In this document: positions 25,301 through 33,936 of the stretch, piece by piece | Layout: every line of letters begins with the position of its first letter | How positions within the stretch are numbered: the first letter of the stretch is position 1 | Assembly: GCF_007741495.1 (NCBI RefSeq) | Contig: NZ_CP036262.1 | Span: 558,001-622,000, forward strand | Source of the DNA: Roseimaritima multifibrata | GTDB lineage: Bacteria > Planctomycetota > Planctomycetia > Pirellulales > Pirellulaceae | Reading direction: 5' to 3' | DNA: 64,000 bases | Made by a program: the position numbers and the translations under genes | Notes under the pieces: model-generated | The model's input: the letters and a program-made list of their open reading frames with translations, nothing else | Databases searched by the model: none | Told to the model about the DNA's origin: nothing

Positions 25301-28300
25301 GTGGGCACCCTGGCGTTCGATGCCGAGTCGATCACCATTGAAGATATCGGCGACGACATGGCAACGCTGGCAGCTAACCGATCGCTGGAACTGCGCACGC
25401 AGACGGGCGATATCGTTTTTCTCGATTCAGCCGACACGATTGAAACCAATGGCGTAGGCACGATCACCATCCAAGCCGGAATGATTACGGGTAGTGGCGG
25501 GGTGGCCGTGCTGGGCAATCTAAAGACGGCCGGCGGCGACATCTTGGTCACTGCCGATAAGCACATCACGATCGGGCAACTAGACGCGGGCAGCGGAGAT
25601 GTCACGGTCCAATCACTTTCCGGAATCATCCTGGATGGCAACGGCGCAACAATCAACGTGATCGCCGGGACGACGACGCTGGTCGGTGCCGCACCGACGG
25701 CTCGCGAGGCCGAACTTCACGAAGAGTTCAAAATCGCAGAGGCGGCGGCCGCGAGCGCAGAGGCGGCCGCAAAAGAAACTTCGGCGGAGGCTTTCGGCAG
25801 TGGATCGGAAATCGTGGCTGCCGCGACGGTTCAGGCTCAGGCGGCGGTTAATAGTGCGATTACGTTGGTCGCCACCAAGCAAGCCATTTATGACCCACTT
25901 AATCAAACTGCGTCGGACTTGGAAATCGCCATCGAGGTATCTTCAGGGATCGCTTTCGGTTTGGATATCGGAGCCACTGCGGCAGAAACAGCCGCCGCAG
26001 TAGCCCAAGTCATTCCGCTTACTGGTGACGGAGGGGCGGCAACCGTTGCGTCGGTAATCATTATCGCTTCCAAGGTCGCCGACGCGGCCGTGCTGGCGGA
26101 AACGATTGCGAAAGATAAGATTGATACGAAAAAAGGAAATGCGGAGACGGCGCTGACGGAAGCGAAAGGGGAACTTGCCGCAGCTAGATCTACCTTGACA
26201 TTGGCGACGCAGACTAGAAATGCGTTCCAAGAGTCCTTCTCTATCGCCGATGCATCGGCGATCAAGGCAGGGATTGTTCGTGACGCTTCGGCACGTGTTC
26301 GCGACCAGGCAGTCCTGGCCCGCGATCAGGCCAATGTGATTGGCACCTTCGCTGACCCGCTGGGCCTACAGATAACAGGCGTTATTAATGTGACTGCCGG
26401 CCCGACCGACAGTTACCTGCAGGTTGTGGGCGACACCGCCGTGGATTTGATTCAGGCTACCGGCAGTGTCACGTTGATTTCGACCGGAGTGATCAGCGAT
26501 GCCGACGCGGGTGGTGGCGCGGACATCACTGGATTGGGGCTGACAACGATCGCGGTCGGTGGCATCGGGACCGCCGCCGATCCGCTTGAGACTCGCGTCG
26601 ACACGCTCAACGCCAGCAACACGACCGGGGGCGATATCGCGATTGCCAACACCGTTGGCGCGCCGGCAGCCCTCGACATTACGGGTATCTCGAATGTTGG
26701 TGGCGGCGATGTGATTATCTCGAATCAGGGTAGTACCGCCGCTGGGCAAGGTATCACGATCAGTGGTCCAGTTAGTGCGGCCGGAGCTGGAGCAGGAGTC
26801 ACGATCGATTCCGGTAGCCCGCTGACGGTGGCCGCCGACGTGTCGGCAGCCGGTCCTGTCACACTGACTGCGGCGGAAACCGCAGGGGCCGGCGACGACT
26901 TGACTGTCAATGCTGGCGTGACGATCGAATCGACGGGTGCGTCTGTTTTGTTGCGTGCCGGTGACAATATCAACGTTGCCTCGACAGCGACGATCAAGGC
27001 CGTTACCGATATCACGATCACCGCCAATTTCAACGACGACGCTGCCGATACAGCGGGTGCGGAAGTGGTTGTCGCTGGATCGCTGATCGCCCCCTCGGCA
27101 TTGATCAATGTCGACCCAGCGGCCGATGACGATGACACGTTCATCATTACGCCTTCGGTTTCTACTCCGATCACGGTGGATGCCGAAGACGGTAGCGACA
27201 CACTTAACTTTGTTGCCGATGGCCTAGCCGTCACGATCCTCGGCAACACGATCACGGCCGCTGGCCGAGCCGCGGTGACATTCAATAACTTTGAGTTCGT
27301 GAATATTCTGAATTCGGGCGGCGACGGCAGCGTCACGCTGCTGACGGCCCCCGGCGACGCCGACGTGATGGTCCTGACCGGAACCGGTCAGGGAGCGGGC
27401 ACGTTCACGTTGAATGGAGGCATCCCCATCTCGTTCAGTGGCACGACCAGCTTCACCTTCAACGCTGGCGACATGGACGACGCGATCACCGTGTCCCCGT
27501 TCGCTACTTCGGTGTTGCCCTGGAATGTCGCAGTGACCATCGATGGTGGCGCCGGCACCGACCGCATCACGTACAACAACGTGGTGGGATTGTTCGATCA
27601 TACAATTGTGACGGCAACCGCTCCCGGAGCGGGGCACATCGATTCACCCGGCGTGACGTCGGCGTTGAACAGCCAATTGGTCTCGTTCACAAACGTTGAA
27701 GACATCACGGCCAACGCCAATCCCGGTGAAGACGAGAGCCTGACGGTGAACCACCGCGACACCTCGGCTGTCGATACAACCTCGTTGCTCTTCGATCCCG
27801 CCCCGGGTGGCGATGATCTCCAGCTTGACGGGTTGTTTGACATGGTCATCGACACGGACAACTACGTTGGCCTAACGATCAACGGCAGGGGAGGCGACGA
27901 CACCTTCAACGTGACGCCCGGTCCCATTCCTGTACGCATCGATGGCGGCGACCCTGTCGGTTCGACCGCTGGCGATCTGATTAACTTTACGCCTTCTAGC
28001 GTCTTCATTATCGAACCTGGTCCGGAAAACGATGAGGGTGGATTTAACGCGATTGGCAGCCAGCGAGTCAGTTGGGACCACATTGAGGAAATCTCTGTCA
28101 CCGGTGGCGGCCCCAGCGTCTTTCTGGGAACCAATGGTGACGACGACATCACCATCATTGCGCGAGACAGTTCAACCCACGCTGCGGCGGACGGTGTGCA
28201 AGACTTTACCGTCAGCCTGAATAACGGGCCGAGCATCCTGTATCTGGACTCCCCGGTCTTCTTCGTCGATGCCCTGGGTGGGGACGATGATGTTGTGGTT

Positions 28301-31300
28301 CGCGAGGCGGCGCCCAACGGCGCTGCCTGGAATGTGCAACTGTTCGTCGCTCAAGGGACCCCGGGCATGCCGACCGGTGACCAAGGCGACGTGTTCGCTT
28401 TGGAAACGCCCGGCACTCAGACCGTTGACTTTACACCTAACCCAGCTTCCTTCACGATCCCCACGCTGCCCGCTGGCGTAACGCTCACCATCCCCTCCCC
28501 CTCGGGCGTTGATACGGCCATCGTCAACGATGCTACCAACACGTCTGTAATATCGCTGACGCCATTTAATCTCAGCGTTCCGCTGGCGAATTTCGTCTTC
28601 ACTTCGTCGCCGGGCGGTGTTGACACGATCCTTTATAACGGTCTGGGCGGTGGGGATGCCCTGACCATGCATGGCAGCGCCTTTGACGACACCTTCATCA
28701 TTAATCCAAGCAACGGTGGCAGCGGCAGTTTCCGCTCCGACCTCTCTCCTACGTTCGACTTTACTGGCGCCGACGCGATCACCGCGACAGGCGGCAGCGG
28801 CGGTTCGGACGAAGTGATTGTTGAGGGAACCAACAGTAACGATGTGATTACGGCATCGGCCGCGACGCGGATGGTGACCGTCACCGATTCCACGGGGACA
28901 ACGCTGAATCCAGTTGTCCTGGGAGCAGGTATCGATATCGCGACGATCGAAGCCAAAAAGGGAGACGATTTGATCTTGGCGTCGCCTGATCCGGTAGGCG
29001 GGGCAACGGTGCAGTTCAACATCCATGGCGACCTGCCCAATGCCAGCGACCGATTGGTTGTCGAGGATCAAGGCATTGGAAACACGGTTCAACACCATCA
29101 GGGTACCGATGGGCGAAGTGGTTCGGTGATCGTGGGGGCTTGGCCGCCAGTATCGTACGAAGGTATCGAATACATCGATATCTTGCCGCTTGACGACGAC
29201 AGTAGCAGTCCGACGTTTGGTGGTACTGGCTCCGATGGACTGGGACGCATCGTTGTGTTCCATCCAGATCCGTTCTCACAAAACAACAGCTTCCGTAATC
29301 CCACGGAATTGCCCGACTTGGCCCAGCATACGGCCAAGCCGAACATCAGTCCCGGTGGCTTGGCCGATCCGTTTGGACCGGGCTTTGACTTGCCAGGCGA
29401 CGTGGACTGGTACCGATTCATCGCTCCGAAGACCGGGACTTTTCGGTTTGACGTGCTGTTCGATACGGTTGGCACTTTAGCAAATGGCCAGCCCGGATTG
29501 CCTGGTGACGGATTGCTTCGCGTTGATATGTTTGAAAGCGATGGGACGGCGATCGTTCGCTTGCCTACCGAGACTGACGCAAACATGCAGACGATTGGTG
29601 TCGAAGAGGGCCTGAGCTACTTATTGCGTGTGCAGGGGCAGACTGTCGATTCGATCAACTTGTACGACATCAACGTGGTCGATCTGGACTTGTTGGGGCC
29701 GCAAGTCTTTGATCCGGACGGGCCAGGTCCTCTGCACGCCGTACAGATCACTGACAATCCGACGTACAACCTCTTTGATGTCAAGCCTATCAGCCAAGGG
29801 CCAACGCCACTGGTTCATAGCTTGACCGTCAATATTCAAGATTTGCCGATTCGGTTTCCTGGGTTTGTCTACGGCGCACTAGACGCCGACGTTTCGTCAG
29901 CGGTTGGGCATTATCAGGTGGTTGGCGATCACAACGGAATCGTTGCAATCTCGAAGGTGATTGTGCGAAATGCTCCTGCCGTGCAAGGCGAATTAGCGAC
30001 CGCTACGATTGAAATCCAGTTTGAGCAACCGCTTCCGGACGACCGCTTCACACTCACGATCTCCGATTCGGTTGTGGATCCTGGCGGAAACAAGTTAGAC
30101 GGTGAAGGAAATGCCCAAGAACCGCAAGGCACGCCAGCCTTCCCGACTGGCGACACCATCGCCGGAGGGGATTTTGTGGCTCGCTTTACTGTCGATAGCC
30201 GAGCGGAAATTGGAGTTGCAGCTCTGGGAAGCGTCTACGTCGATACCAACGGCAACAACCTGTTCGATCCCGAAGCGGTGAACAGCGACGATACCAATGA
30301 AGACATCGTTTACAAACTGGGCTTCCAGACCGACAACACCTTTGCCGGCAATTTTGCTGCCCCTGGTGATGTGGCTGATGGCTTCGACAAACTGGGCAGC
30401 TACGGTCAGGTCGCCGGTCAGTACCGCTGGTTGATCGATACGAATAACAACGGCGTCGCTGATTTGGTGATCGCCGATCCTGCTCAGGTGAATGGTCGGC
30501 CGGTGGCTGGTAACTTCGATGGTAACGTTGCTAACGGCGACGACGTCGGATTGAAGGATGGCACGATTTGGTATCTGGACACCAGCCATGATTTCCAGGT
30601 CGATACCACGCTCAACGGCGACATGGTTGGCCTACCAATCGTGGGCGACTTCGACGGTGACGGCATCGACGATTTGGGAGCCTGGGCCGATGACGTTTTC
30701 TCGCTGGACTTGAGCGCCGACGGGATCGATGGATTTACGGACCAGCAGTTCACGTTTGGCTTCCCCGGAGTTCGCGAGATTCCCATCGCTGCGGACTTCA
30801 ACGGCGATGGACTGGATGATATCGGATTATGGAATCCCGATGGCGGTGGCGTAGCTCCTGGGGAGCAGTCGGATTGGATGATCCTGCTCAGTCAACCGGC
30901 ATCGAACGTTCAGTTGGACACAGGCGTCTTTAACGGGGTGGATTCGATTAGTTCGGCCAATCCGCAAGGAACCTTTCTGGCGGACGACTTTGTCCCCGTC
31001 GACCCCAGTCAAGAGTATCACCTGTCCGGTCAGGCTCGATCTGGCGACGGAGCGGGTGGCCAATTCGAAGCGAATAACCGCCAGTACTTTGGCTTTGCCA
31101 GCTACGATTCCGATCAATTACAAATTGTTCCGTTCCATGTGAATCGGTTTGCCAATGCGGCCGATACGCAGCTAGCCGCACCGCTGAATCCGGGCGATAC
31201 GCAAATCGTTCTGCAAGATGCGAGCGGCTGGGCCAATGCTGGGGCCGCCCATCATCGCAGTCTTGCCTGGTATGGGTACACCAACAGCGATGGCTATACC

Positions 31301-32350
31301 TATCCCGACTACACCTACACTCGTAACGTAGCCAGCAATTTGACGACCGGCCTGTGGAGTGCCGGTGGGATTGCGGGGAATGTGATCACGCTGAACCAAC
31401 CTTGGGCAGGACCTGCGATTCCCGCCGGAATGGCGGTTCGCAATACGATGTCTGGTGGGACGTACAGCTACGCTGCACTTTCCTACCAATCGGTTCCCGA
31501 ACAGTGGACAGAGTATGGCGCGACGCTGTCGGGCAGCGGTATGGGTCTTACCCAGTTCCGCCCCGGTACAGCCTTTATTAAACCGGTTATGCTGACCAAC
31601 TTCGTTGCAGGTTCGACCAACCTGATCAACTGGCGAAACGTAGAAGTCAGTGTATCCACCGCGGCAGTGCCGGTCACCGATCGGATTGTTCCGAACCCGC
31701 AAGGGGCTGGCAACGTGATCGATTTTACTCCTGAACCGTTTGGCCCTGACTTGTATGCCAGTTACGGAGATGCTTTTGCTTTGCCGGTTGTTGGTAACTT
31801 TGATCCGCCCGTCGTTCCGGCGTCGGGCTCGATCGATCCGGTCGTGGTCGTCGGCTTGAACGCCACGAACGCTGTGGATGCTTACGATGTGGATGGCAGC
31901 GGGACTGTGGAGCCGAGGGATGCTTTGGCGGTGATCAACTATCTGAATCGTCACGGTAGTGGTGCCTACGGTGAAGGCGTGCAAGTTGAAGCGAGCGGGA
32001 TCCAACAGAGCTTTGGTTCAATGCCGGACGTCAATGGCGACGGCAGGGTCGAACCTCAAGACGCACTGCGAGTGATCAATCGACTGAACCGTTTGAGCCG
32101 CGATGCTGCGTTGCAGGGGGAGATCGCTGCAGGACTTTCGGCGAGGGTGACAGCAGAGGACAAGGACGCTTCGCTGCAAGCCGGCGATGAACTTGCCGTG
32201 CTGGATGCCTCGACGCGCAAGTTGACGCAGTCGGACACCGAGGAGGTCTTTTCGCAGTGGCCCGCGGATCTAGCGTTTGACTCTGAATCGGACGAGGATG
32301 AAGAAGACGATTTGGAGCAGCTGGTCGATTTGATCGCCCTGGGACTGTAG
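22385..32350 (+). CDS. Giant LEPR-XLL exoprotein 1: beta-helix repeats, helical insert, FG-GAP-like platform, dockerin
   Basis: 3,321 residues from the ATG at 22385, eight bases after AGGA; an in-frame TTG at 22370 is less likely. A basic N-terminus with LRFETLEDRRLLATF (LEPR-XLL) is followed by about 1,700 residues of filamentous-haemagglutinin-like beta-helix. The recurring unit is GIGTxGDPLETxVxxLxAxT then GGIFIxxT, with SxGAITD and LDxN-G turns. A helical Ala-rich segment (nt ~25696-26335, residues ~1105-1317) breaks into the helix. Next come calcium-type GGDGDDxF repeats, a pre-peptidase-like domain (DVDWYRFIAPKTGTFRFDV), a domain with FTLTISDSVVDPGGN, and an FG-GAP-like platform (DFDGDGIDDLGAW; DFNGDGLDDIGLW). 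A carbohydrate-binding-like domain is inserted in that platform (nt ~30887-31665). A dockerin pair (DVDGSGTVEPRDAL; DVNGDGRVEPQDAL) precedes an acidic tail ending LEQLVDLIALGL. Secreted surface or matrix protein; export route unknown. Paired with porin 1. Confidence 0.88.
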   Translation: MKNNNRRRNRIHLSSAEKQRRAIRRRRESKLRFETLEDRRLLATFAEAGAILNLELEAGESVGIVANANTYELTITGGTGNWTGSNSGNVTGAGSNPLTVTAAGQIQFDTINITDAGTNANTSVTFDGGVGDYTDAFSIALTDALAGNITFAANSNFDTADGILTAQTTAAITVNAGVGVTQTNGTLSLSAGTSITAPGIDNGIADITAPTISLAAGGTAAIGNSAANRVEVDAGTLNATTVGNHIWLADTAGGVALGNLDAGSAMILLDVNGPITDGNGPAVNLTAGNGVNLTTTGPGSAIGTVGDPIETAIGALSATTNDGGIFVADSNAPGLIVNAVVAKQGGKTPFIGGSNEVVVDLPAVSGTHDVSITAQGPVMLNSVVAPDAVTLSSATGVILDMNQEANDILAQSVTLIADGAVGQITDPIEMTVERFSANTTDGDIFLSQGIVGTATSVVAGGANNDVVVKSAAETLRIKVIAAQGNVTVRNAVGSLLDDNGGAVNISGQVVDLSGATGIGTTGDPLETTAVDLVATVTDSAAPIFIAETNGLNSVAAKTNAGDVTITFTGGPLQYTASTEVLSASGAAVTFETTSGNVKLDVVDAGAGDVMVTAPGAITDDTSDSLLDLRGGTVTLLAGTGIGALGNEIDTEVATLIATTTSGGVFIRETNALSLTASTLGGDIDVRTATADMTLGQVSATGLVTLHAGGAILDGNANTDNVSADTLDLVASSGIGTVGDGLETSVNDLTASGGAGGGLFLSNNKTLTLTSASATGGNVSVAAAGNLTLAGALTATGQDVVLSAIGELIDMNVVGDDITANLATLNAAKIGVSGDKIETRLTGITAATTSGGIFVSNTGTNLALVATALGQSANIDINTTGDIVLDTATAQGDTVKLRAGGAITDGNDPPPPTQVNITAKTLDIAAPGGIATTFNPLEVDVDQVATVDGGTNGASVTNAGPLLLTEAAIQSAGVGTLAFDAESITIEDIGDDMATLAANRSLELRTQTGDIVFLDSADTIETNGVGTITIQAGMITGSGGVAVLGNLKTAGGDILVTADKHITIGQLDAGSGDVTVQSLSGIILDGNGATINVIAGTTTLVGAAPTAREAELHEEFKIAEAAAASAEAAAKETSAEAFGSGSEIVAAATVQAQAAVNSAITLVATKQAIYDPLNQTASDLEIAIEVSSGIAFGLDIGATAAETAAAVAQVIPLTGDGGAATVASVIIIASKVADAAVLAETIAKDKIDTKKGNAETALTEAKGELAAARSTLTLATQTRNAFQESFSIADASAIKAGIVRDASARVRDQAVLARDQANVIGTFADPLGLQITGVINVTAGPTDSYLQVVGDTAVDLIQATGSVTLISTGVISDADAGGGADITGLGLTTIAVGGIGTAADPLETRVDTLNASNTTGGDIAIANTVGAPAALDITGISNVGGGDVIISNQGSTAAGQGITISGPVSAAGAGAGVTIDSGSPLTVAADVSAAGPVTLTAAETAGAGDDLTVNAGVTIESTGASVLLRAGDNINVASTATIKAVTDITITANFNDDAADTAGAEVVVAGSLIAPSALINVDPAADDDDTFIITPSVSTPITVDAEDGSDTLNFVADGLAVTILGNTITAAGRAAVTFNNFEFVNILNSGGDGSVTLLTAPGDADVMVLTGTGQGAGTFTLNGGIPISFSGTTSFTFNAGDMDDAITVSPFATSVLPWNVAVTIDGGAGTDRITYNNVVGLFDHTIVTATAPGAGHIDSPGVTSALNSQLVSFTNVEDITANANPGEDESLTVNHRDTSAVDTTSLLFDPAPGGDDLQLDGLFDMVIDTDNYVGLTINGRGGDDTFNVTPGPIPVRIDGGDPVGSTAGDLINFTPSSVFIIEPGPENDEGGFNAIGSQRVSWDHIEEISVTGGGPSVFLGTNGDDDITIIARDSSTHAAADGVQDFTVSLNNGPSILYLDSPVFFVDALGGDDDVVVREAAPNGAAWNVQLFVAQGTPGMPTGDQGDVFALETPGTQTVDFTPNPASFTIPTLPAGVTLTIPSPSGVDTAIVNDATNTSVISLTPFNLSVPLANFVFTSSPGGVDTILYNGLGGGDALTMHGSAFDDTFIINPSNGGSGSFRSDLSPTFDFTGADAITATGGSGGSDEVIVEGTNSNDVITASAATRMVTVTDSTGTTLNPVVLGAGIDIATIEAKKGDDLILASPDPVGGATVQFNIHGDLPNASDRLVVEDQGIGNTVQHHQGTDGRSGSVIVGAWPPVSYEGIEYIDILPLDDDSSSPTFGGTGSDGLGRIVVFHPDPFSQNNSFRNPTELPDLAQHTAKPNISPGGLADPFGPGFDLPGDVDWYRFIAPKTGTFRFDVLFDTVGTLANGQPGLPGDGLLRVDMFESDGTAIVRLPTETDANMQTIGVEEGLSYLLRVQGQTVDSINLYDINVVDLDLLGPQVFDPDGPGPLHAVQITDNPTYNLFDVKPISQGPTPLVHSLTVNIQDLPIRFPGFVYGALDADVSSAVGHYQVVGDHNGIVAISKVIVRNAPAVQGELATATIEIQFEQPLPDDRFTLTISDSVVDPGGNKLDGEGNAQEPQGTPAFPTGDTIAGGDFVARFTVDSRAEIGVAALGSVYVDTNGNNLFDPEAVNSDDTNEDIVYKLGFQTDNTFAGNFAAPGDVADGFDKLGSYGQVAGQYRWLIDTNNNGVADLVIADPAQVNGRPVAGNFDGNVANGDDVGLKDGTIWYLDTSHDFQVDTTLNGDMVGLPIVGDFDGDGIDDLGAWADDVFSLDLSADGIDGFTDQQFTFGFPGVREIPIAADFNGDGLDDIGLWNPDGGGVAPGEQSDWMILLSQPASNVQLDTGVFNGVDSISSANPQGTFLADDFVPVDPSQEYHLSGQARSGDGAGGQFEANNRQYFGFASYDSDQLQIVPFHVNRFANAADTQLAAPLNPGDTQIVLQDASGWANAGAAHHRSLAWYGYTNSDGYTYPDYTYTRNVASNLTTGLWSAGGIAGNVITLNQPWAGPAIPAGMAVRNTMSGGTYSYAALSYQSVPEQWTEYGATLSGSGMGLTQFRPGTAFIKPVMLTNFVAGSTNLINWRNVEVSVSTAAVPVTDRIVPNPQGAGNVIDFTPEPFGPDLYASYGDAFALPVVGNFDPPVVPASGSIDPVVVVGLNATNAVDAYDVDGSGTVEPRDALAVINYLNRHGSGAYGEGVQVEASGIQQSFGSMPDVNGDGRVEPQDALRVINRLNRLSRDAALQGEIAAGLSARVTAEDKDASLQAGDELAVLDASTRKLTQSDTEEVFSQWPADLAFDSESDEDEEDDLEQLVDLIALGL

Positions 32351-32444
32351 GGTTCAGGCGATCCTGTTCACGGAGACAAGCTTTTCGATGCTCGTCAGCG
32401 CGTGGTCAGGCCCAAAATTTCCACCGTCTGGCAACGATAGCTAC
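30560..32444 (+). repeat. Duplicated 3' tract, copy 1
   Basis: Nearly identical to 39958-41842 at a constant offset of 9,398 bp with no insertion or deletion. It covers the C-terminal ~600 codons of giant 1, the stop codon and about 94 bp downstream. Similarity drops sharply before 30560 and after the GATAGCTAC at 32436-32444. Differences inspected are scattered single bases, mostly silent. Confidence 0.9.
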
Positions 32445-32449
32445 ATGGA

Positions 32450-32487
32450 AAAAGCCTTGCGAATACATTTGCATTCGTAAGGCTTTT
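32450..32487. terminator. Bidirectional intrinsic terminator between giant 1 and porin 2
   Basis: Fifteen-base arms AAAAGCCTTGCGAAT (32450-32464) and ATTCGTAAGGCTTTT (32473-32487), one mismatch, loop of eight, with flanking A/T runs. The left half is the same as in the terminator at 20660-20697, marking the repeat boundary of the two units. Confidence 0.8.
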
Positions 32488-32518
32488 CGTTGAAGGACAA
32501 TCGCTGATTGTCGCTTGT

Positions 32519-33553
32519 TTAGAAGCGGTACTCGAAGCGAGTCACGAAACCGTCAAACGTGAAGTCATCACTGAGATCACGGTAGTTGCCCGCGTTGTTT
32601 TGTACGGCTCCGATCCAATCCTCTGTCTTGACGGTTCCCATCCACGAGTTGAACATGTAGCCCGCCGTGACTCGCAGTCCACAGCAATGCTGCCAGCCTG
32701 CTCCGACTTCCAGATCGAGCATTGAAACCATGCGGCCTGCATCCCATCCGGAAGAAACTCGAATCGGGTCAACGTTGCTTGAGTGCAGGTAGGAAGCGTC
32801 GAATTTGCCAGCCAGCAAGCTGGCGTTTGTTTTGCCGTAAAGGAACGTACCGCGGCGCAAGTGATGCTCGATGTCGGCACCCAAGCGAAGACCGGCACCG
32901 TTGAATTCGATGTCGGTTGTCACGGTTTCGGTCAATCCCGCGCCTGTATAGACAACGCTCATGTCTTGATCTAAACGACCATATCGGGCACCGATCGTGA
33001 AGTTCGCCGCGGTGCACGCGTTTGATAAGACGACAAATCGATAATCCAAATCGGCAAGCTGGAAATCGATGTCGTAGCTTCCAAAGGCTGTCGGAACATT
33101 GGCGGCGGCATTCAATTCGTTCGGATGAACCAACAGCTTGGCAAGCGAAAAGGGAGCGTTCACATCGACTCGATCGGATTGGTTGCTGCTGTAGCCCGTG
33201 TAAGCCAACGAGAAACTGCTGCGGTGATCCAGTGCCTTGGTCAACCCAACGCGAAACCCTAGGTCGGCTTCTGGGTCCAGAATCCCCACGTCGCCTTGGG
33301 GTACGTTGCCATTGACCGGCAAAGCGTAGGAGATTTCGGCGTCACGGGCGCGAAGGACTAACAGTTCACCGTACAGACCGCTGCGGTGTGCCCACGGTGG
33401 ACTGCATGAAACGGGCGCGCACTCTTCGTACGCTAAATGACTCTGCTGCTGGATAAGTGGCTGATCCAACGCGGCTGGGGATTCCGCGGAGGCGGAAACG
33501 CAGGTGGTTATTAGAAAGCCAAGCAGCACTCCATGGCGAATATTGTTGGTCAT
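32519..33553 (-). CDS. Lpg1974-family outer-membrane beta-barrel porin, copy 2
   Basis: 344 residues, ATG at 33553. From WAHRSG (about residue 53) onward the protein is almost identical to copy 1 (20726-21751), including LDYRF, IGARYGRLDQD, CCGLRVTAGYMFNSWMG and the terminal Phe, here VTRFEYRF. The first 50 residues are unrelated in sequence: a different signal peptide (VLLGFLITTCVSASAE) and a Cys-containing segment (EECAPVSCSPP). So the signal region was replaced or has diverged freely while the barrel has been kept homogeneous. It diverges from giant gene 2 at 33937 as copy 1 does from giant gene 1. Same presumed function: outer-membrane pore. Confidence 0.9.
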   Translation of the reverse strand: MTNNIRHGVLLGFLITTCVSASAESPAALDQPLIQQQSHLAYEECAPVSCSPPWAHRSGLYGELLVLRARDAEISYALPVNGNVPQGDVGILDPEADLGFRVGLTKALDHRSSFSLAYTGYSSNQSDRVDVNAPFSLAKLLVHPNELNAAANVPTAFGSYDIDFQLADLDYRFVVLSNACTAANFTIGARYGRLDQDMSVVYTGAGLTETVTTDIEFNGAGLRLGADIEHHLRRGTFLYGKTNASLLAGKFDASYLHSSNVDPIRVSSGWDAGRMVSMLDLEVGAGWQHCCGLRVTAGYMFNSWMGTVKTEDWIGAVQNNAGNYRDLSDDFTFDGFVTRFEYRF

Positions 33554-33936
33554 TTTTATCGTCCGAATTGATATGAGCGGTCCGTCAGATGTGAGGGGTA
33601 TTCAAGGGGCTTCATCGGAAGGGTACGGACCCCTCATGCACCACCGAGTGCTGTGGTGAGAAAACCGTAATAACTGGACTAGTTTGCCACGGATTGCCCG
33701 TAAAGCTGAGATCTGAGGGAAATAGGCAGGAAGGGTAAGAATTCGCATGGTGGCATGCGCCCACCAATTCAGGCTGGAAACGCCTATTAGCAATTCGATT
33801 AAGTCAAATGTTTTTTAACGATTATCCGAATTTGATTGACTTTGCGGATTGTCAAAATTAGCCTCGTTGGTTGCCTCTGGTTATTCGCTAGAGGGGGGGC
33901 GTGGTGTTGCAACTTTGATTTTTTCGGGAGATTGGT
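33554..33936. other. Divergent promoter region of porin 2 and giant 2
   Basis: About 380 bp without a gene. A small hairpin CACCAC (33640-33645) and GTGGTG (33654-33659) and an AT-rich stretch around 33795-33845 are the only structures seen. GGGAG at 33926-33930 is the ribosome-binding site for 33937. Confidence 0.4.

Noticed and set aside
25613-29586. Long antisense open frames inside giant gene 1 (up to 363 codons)
   Set aside because: They mirror the high-GC codon pattern of the sense gene and have no signals of their own.
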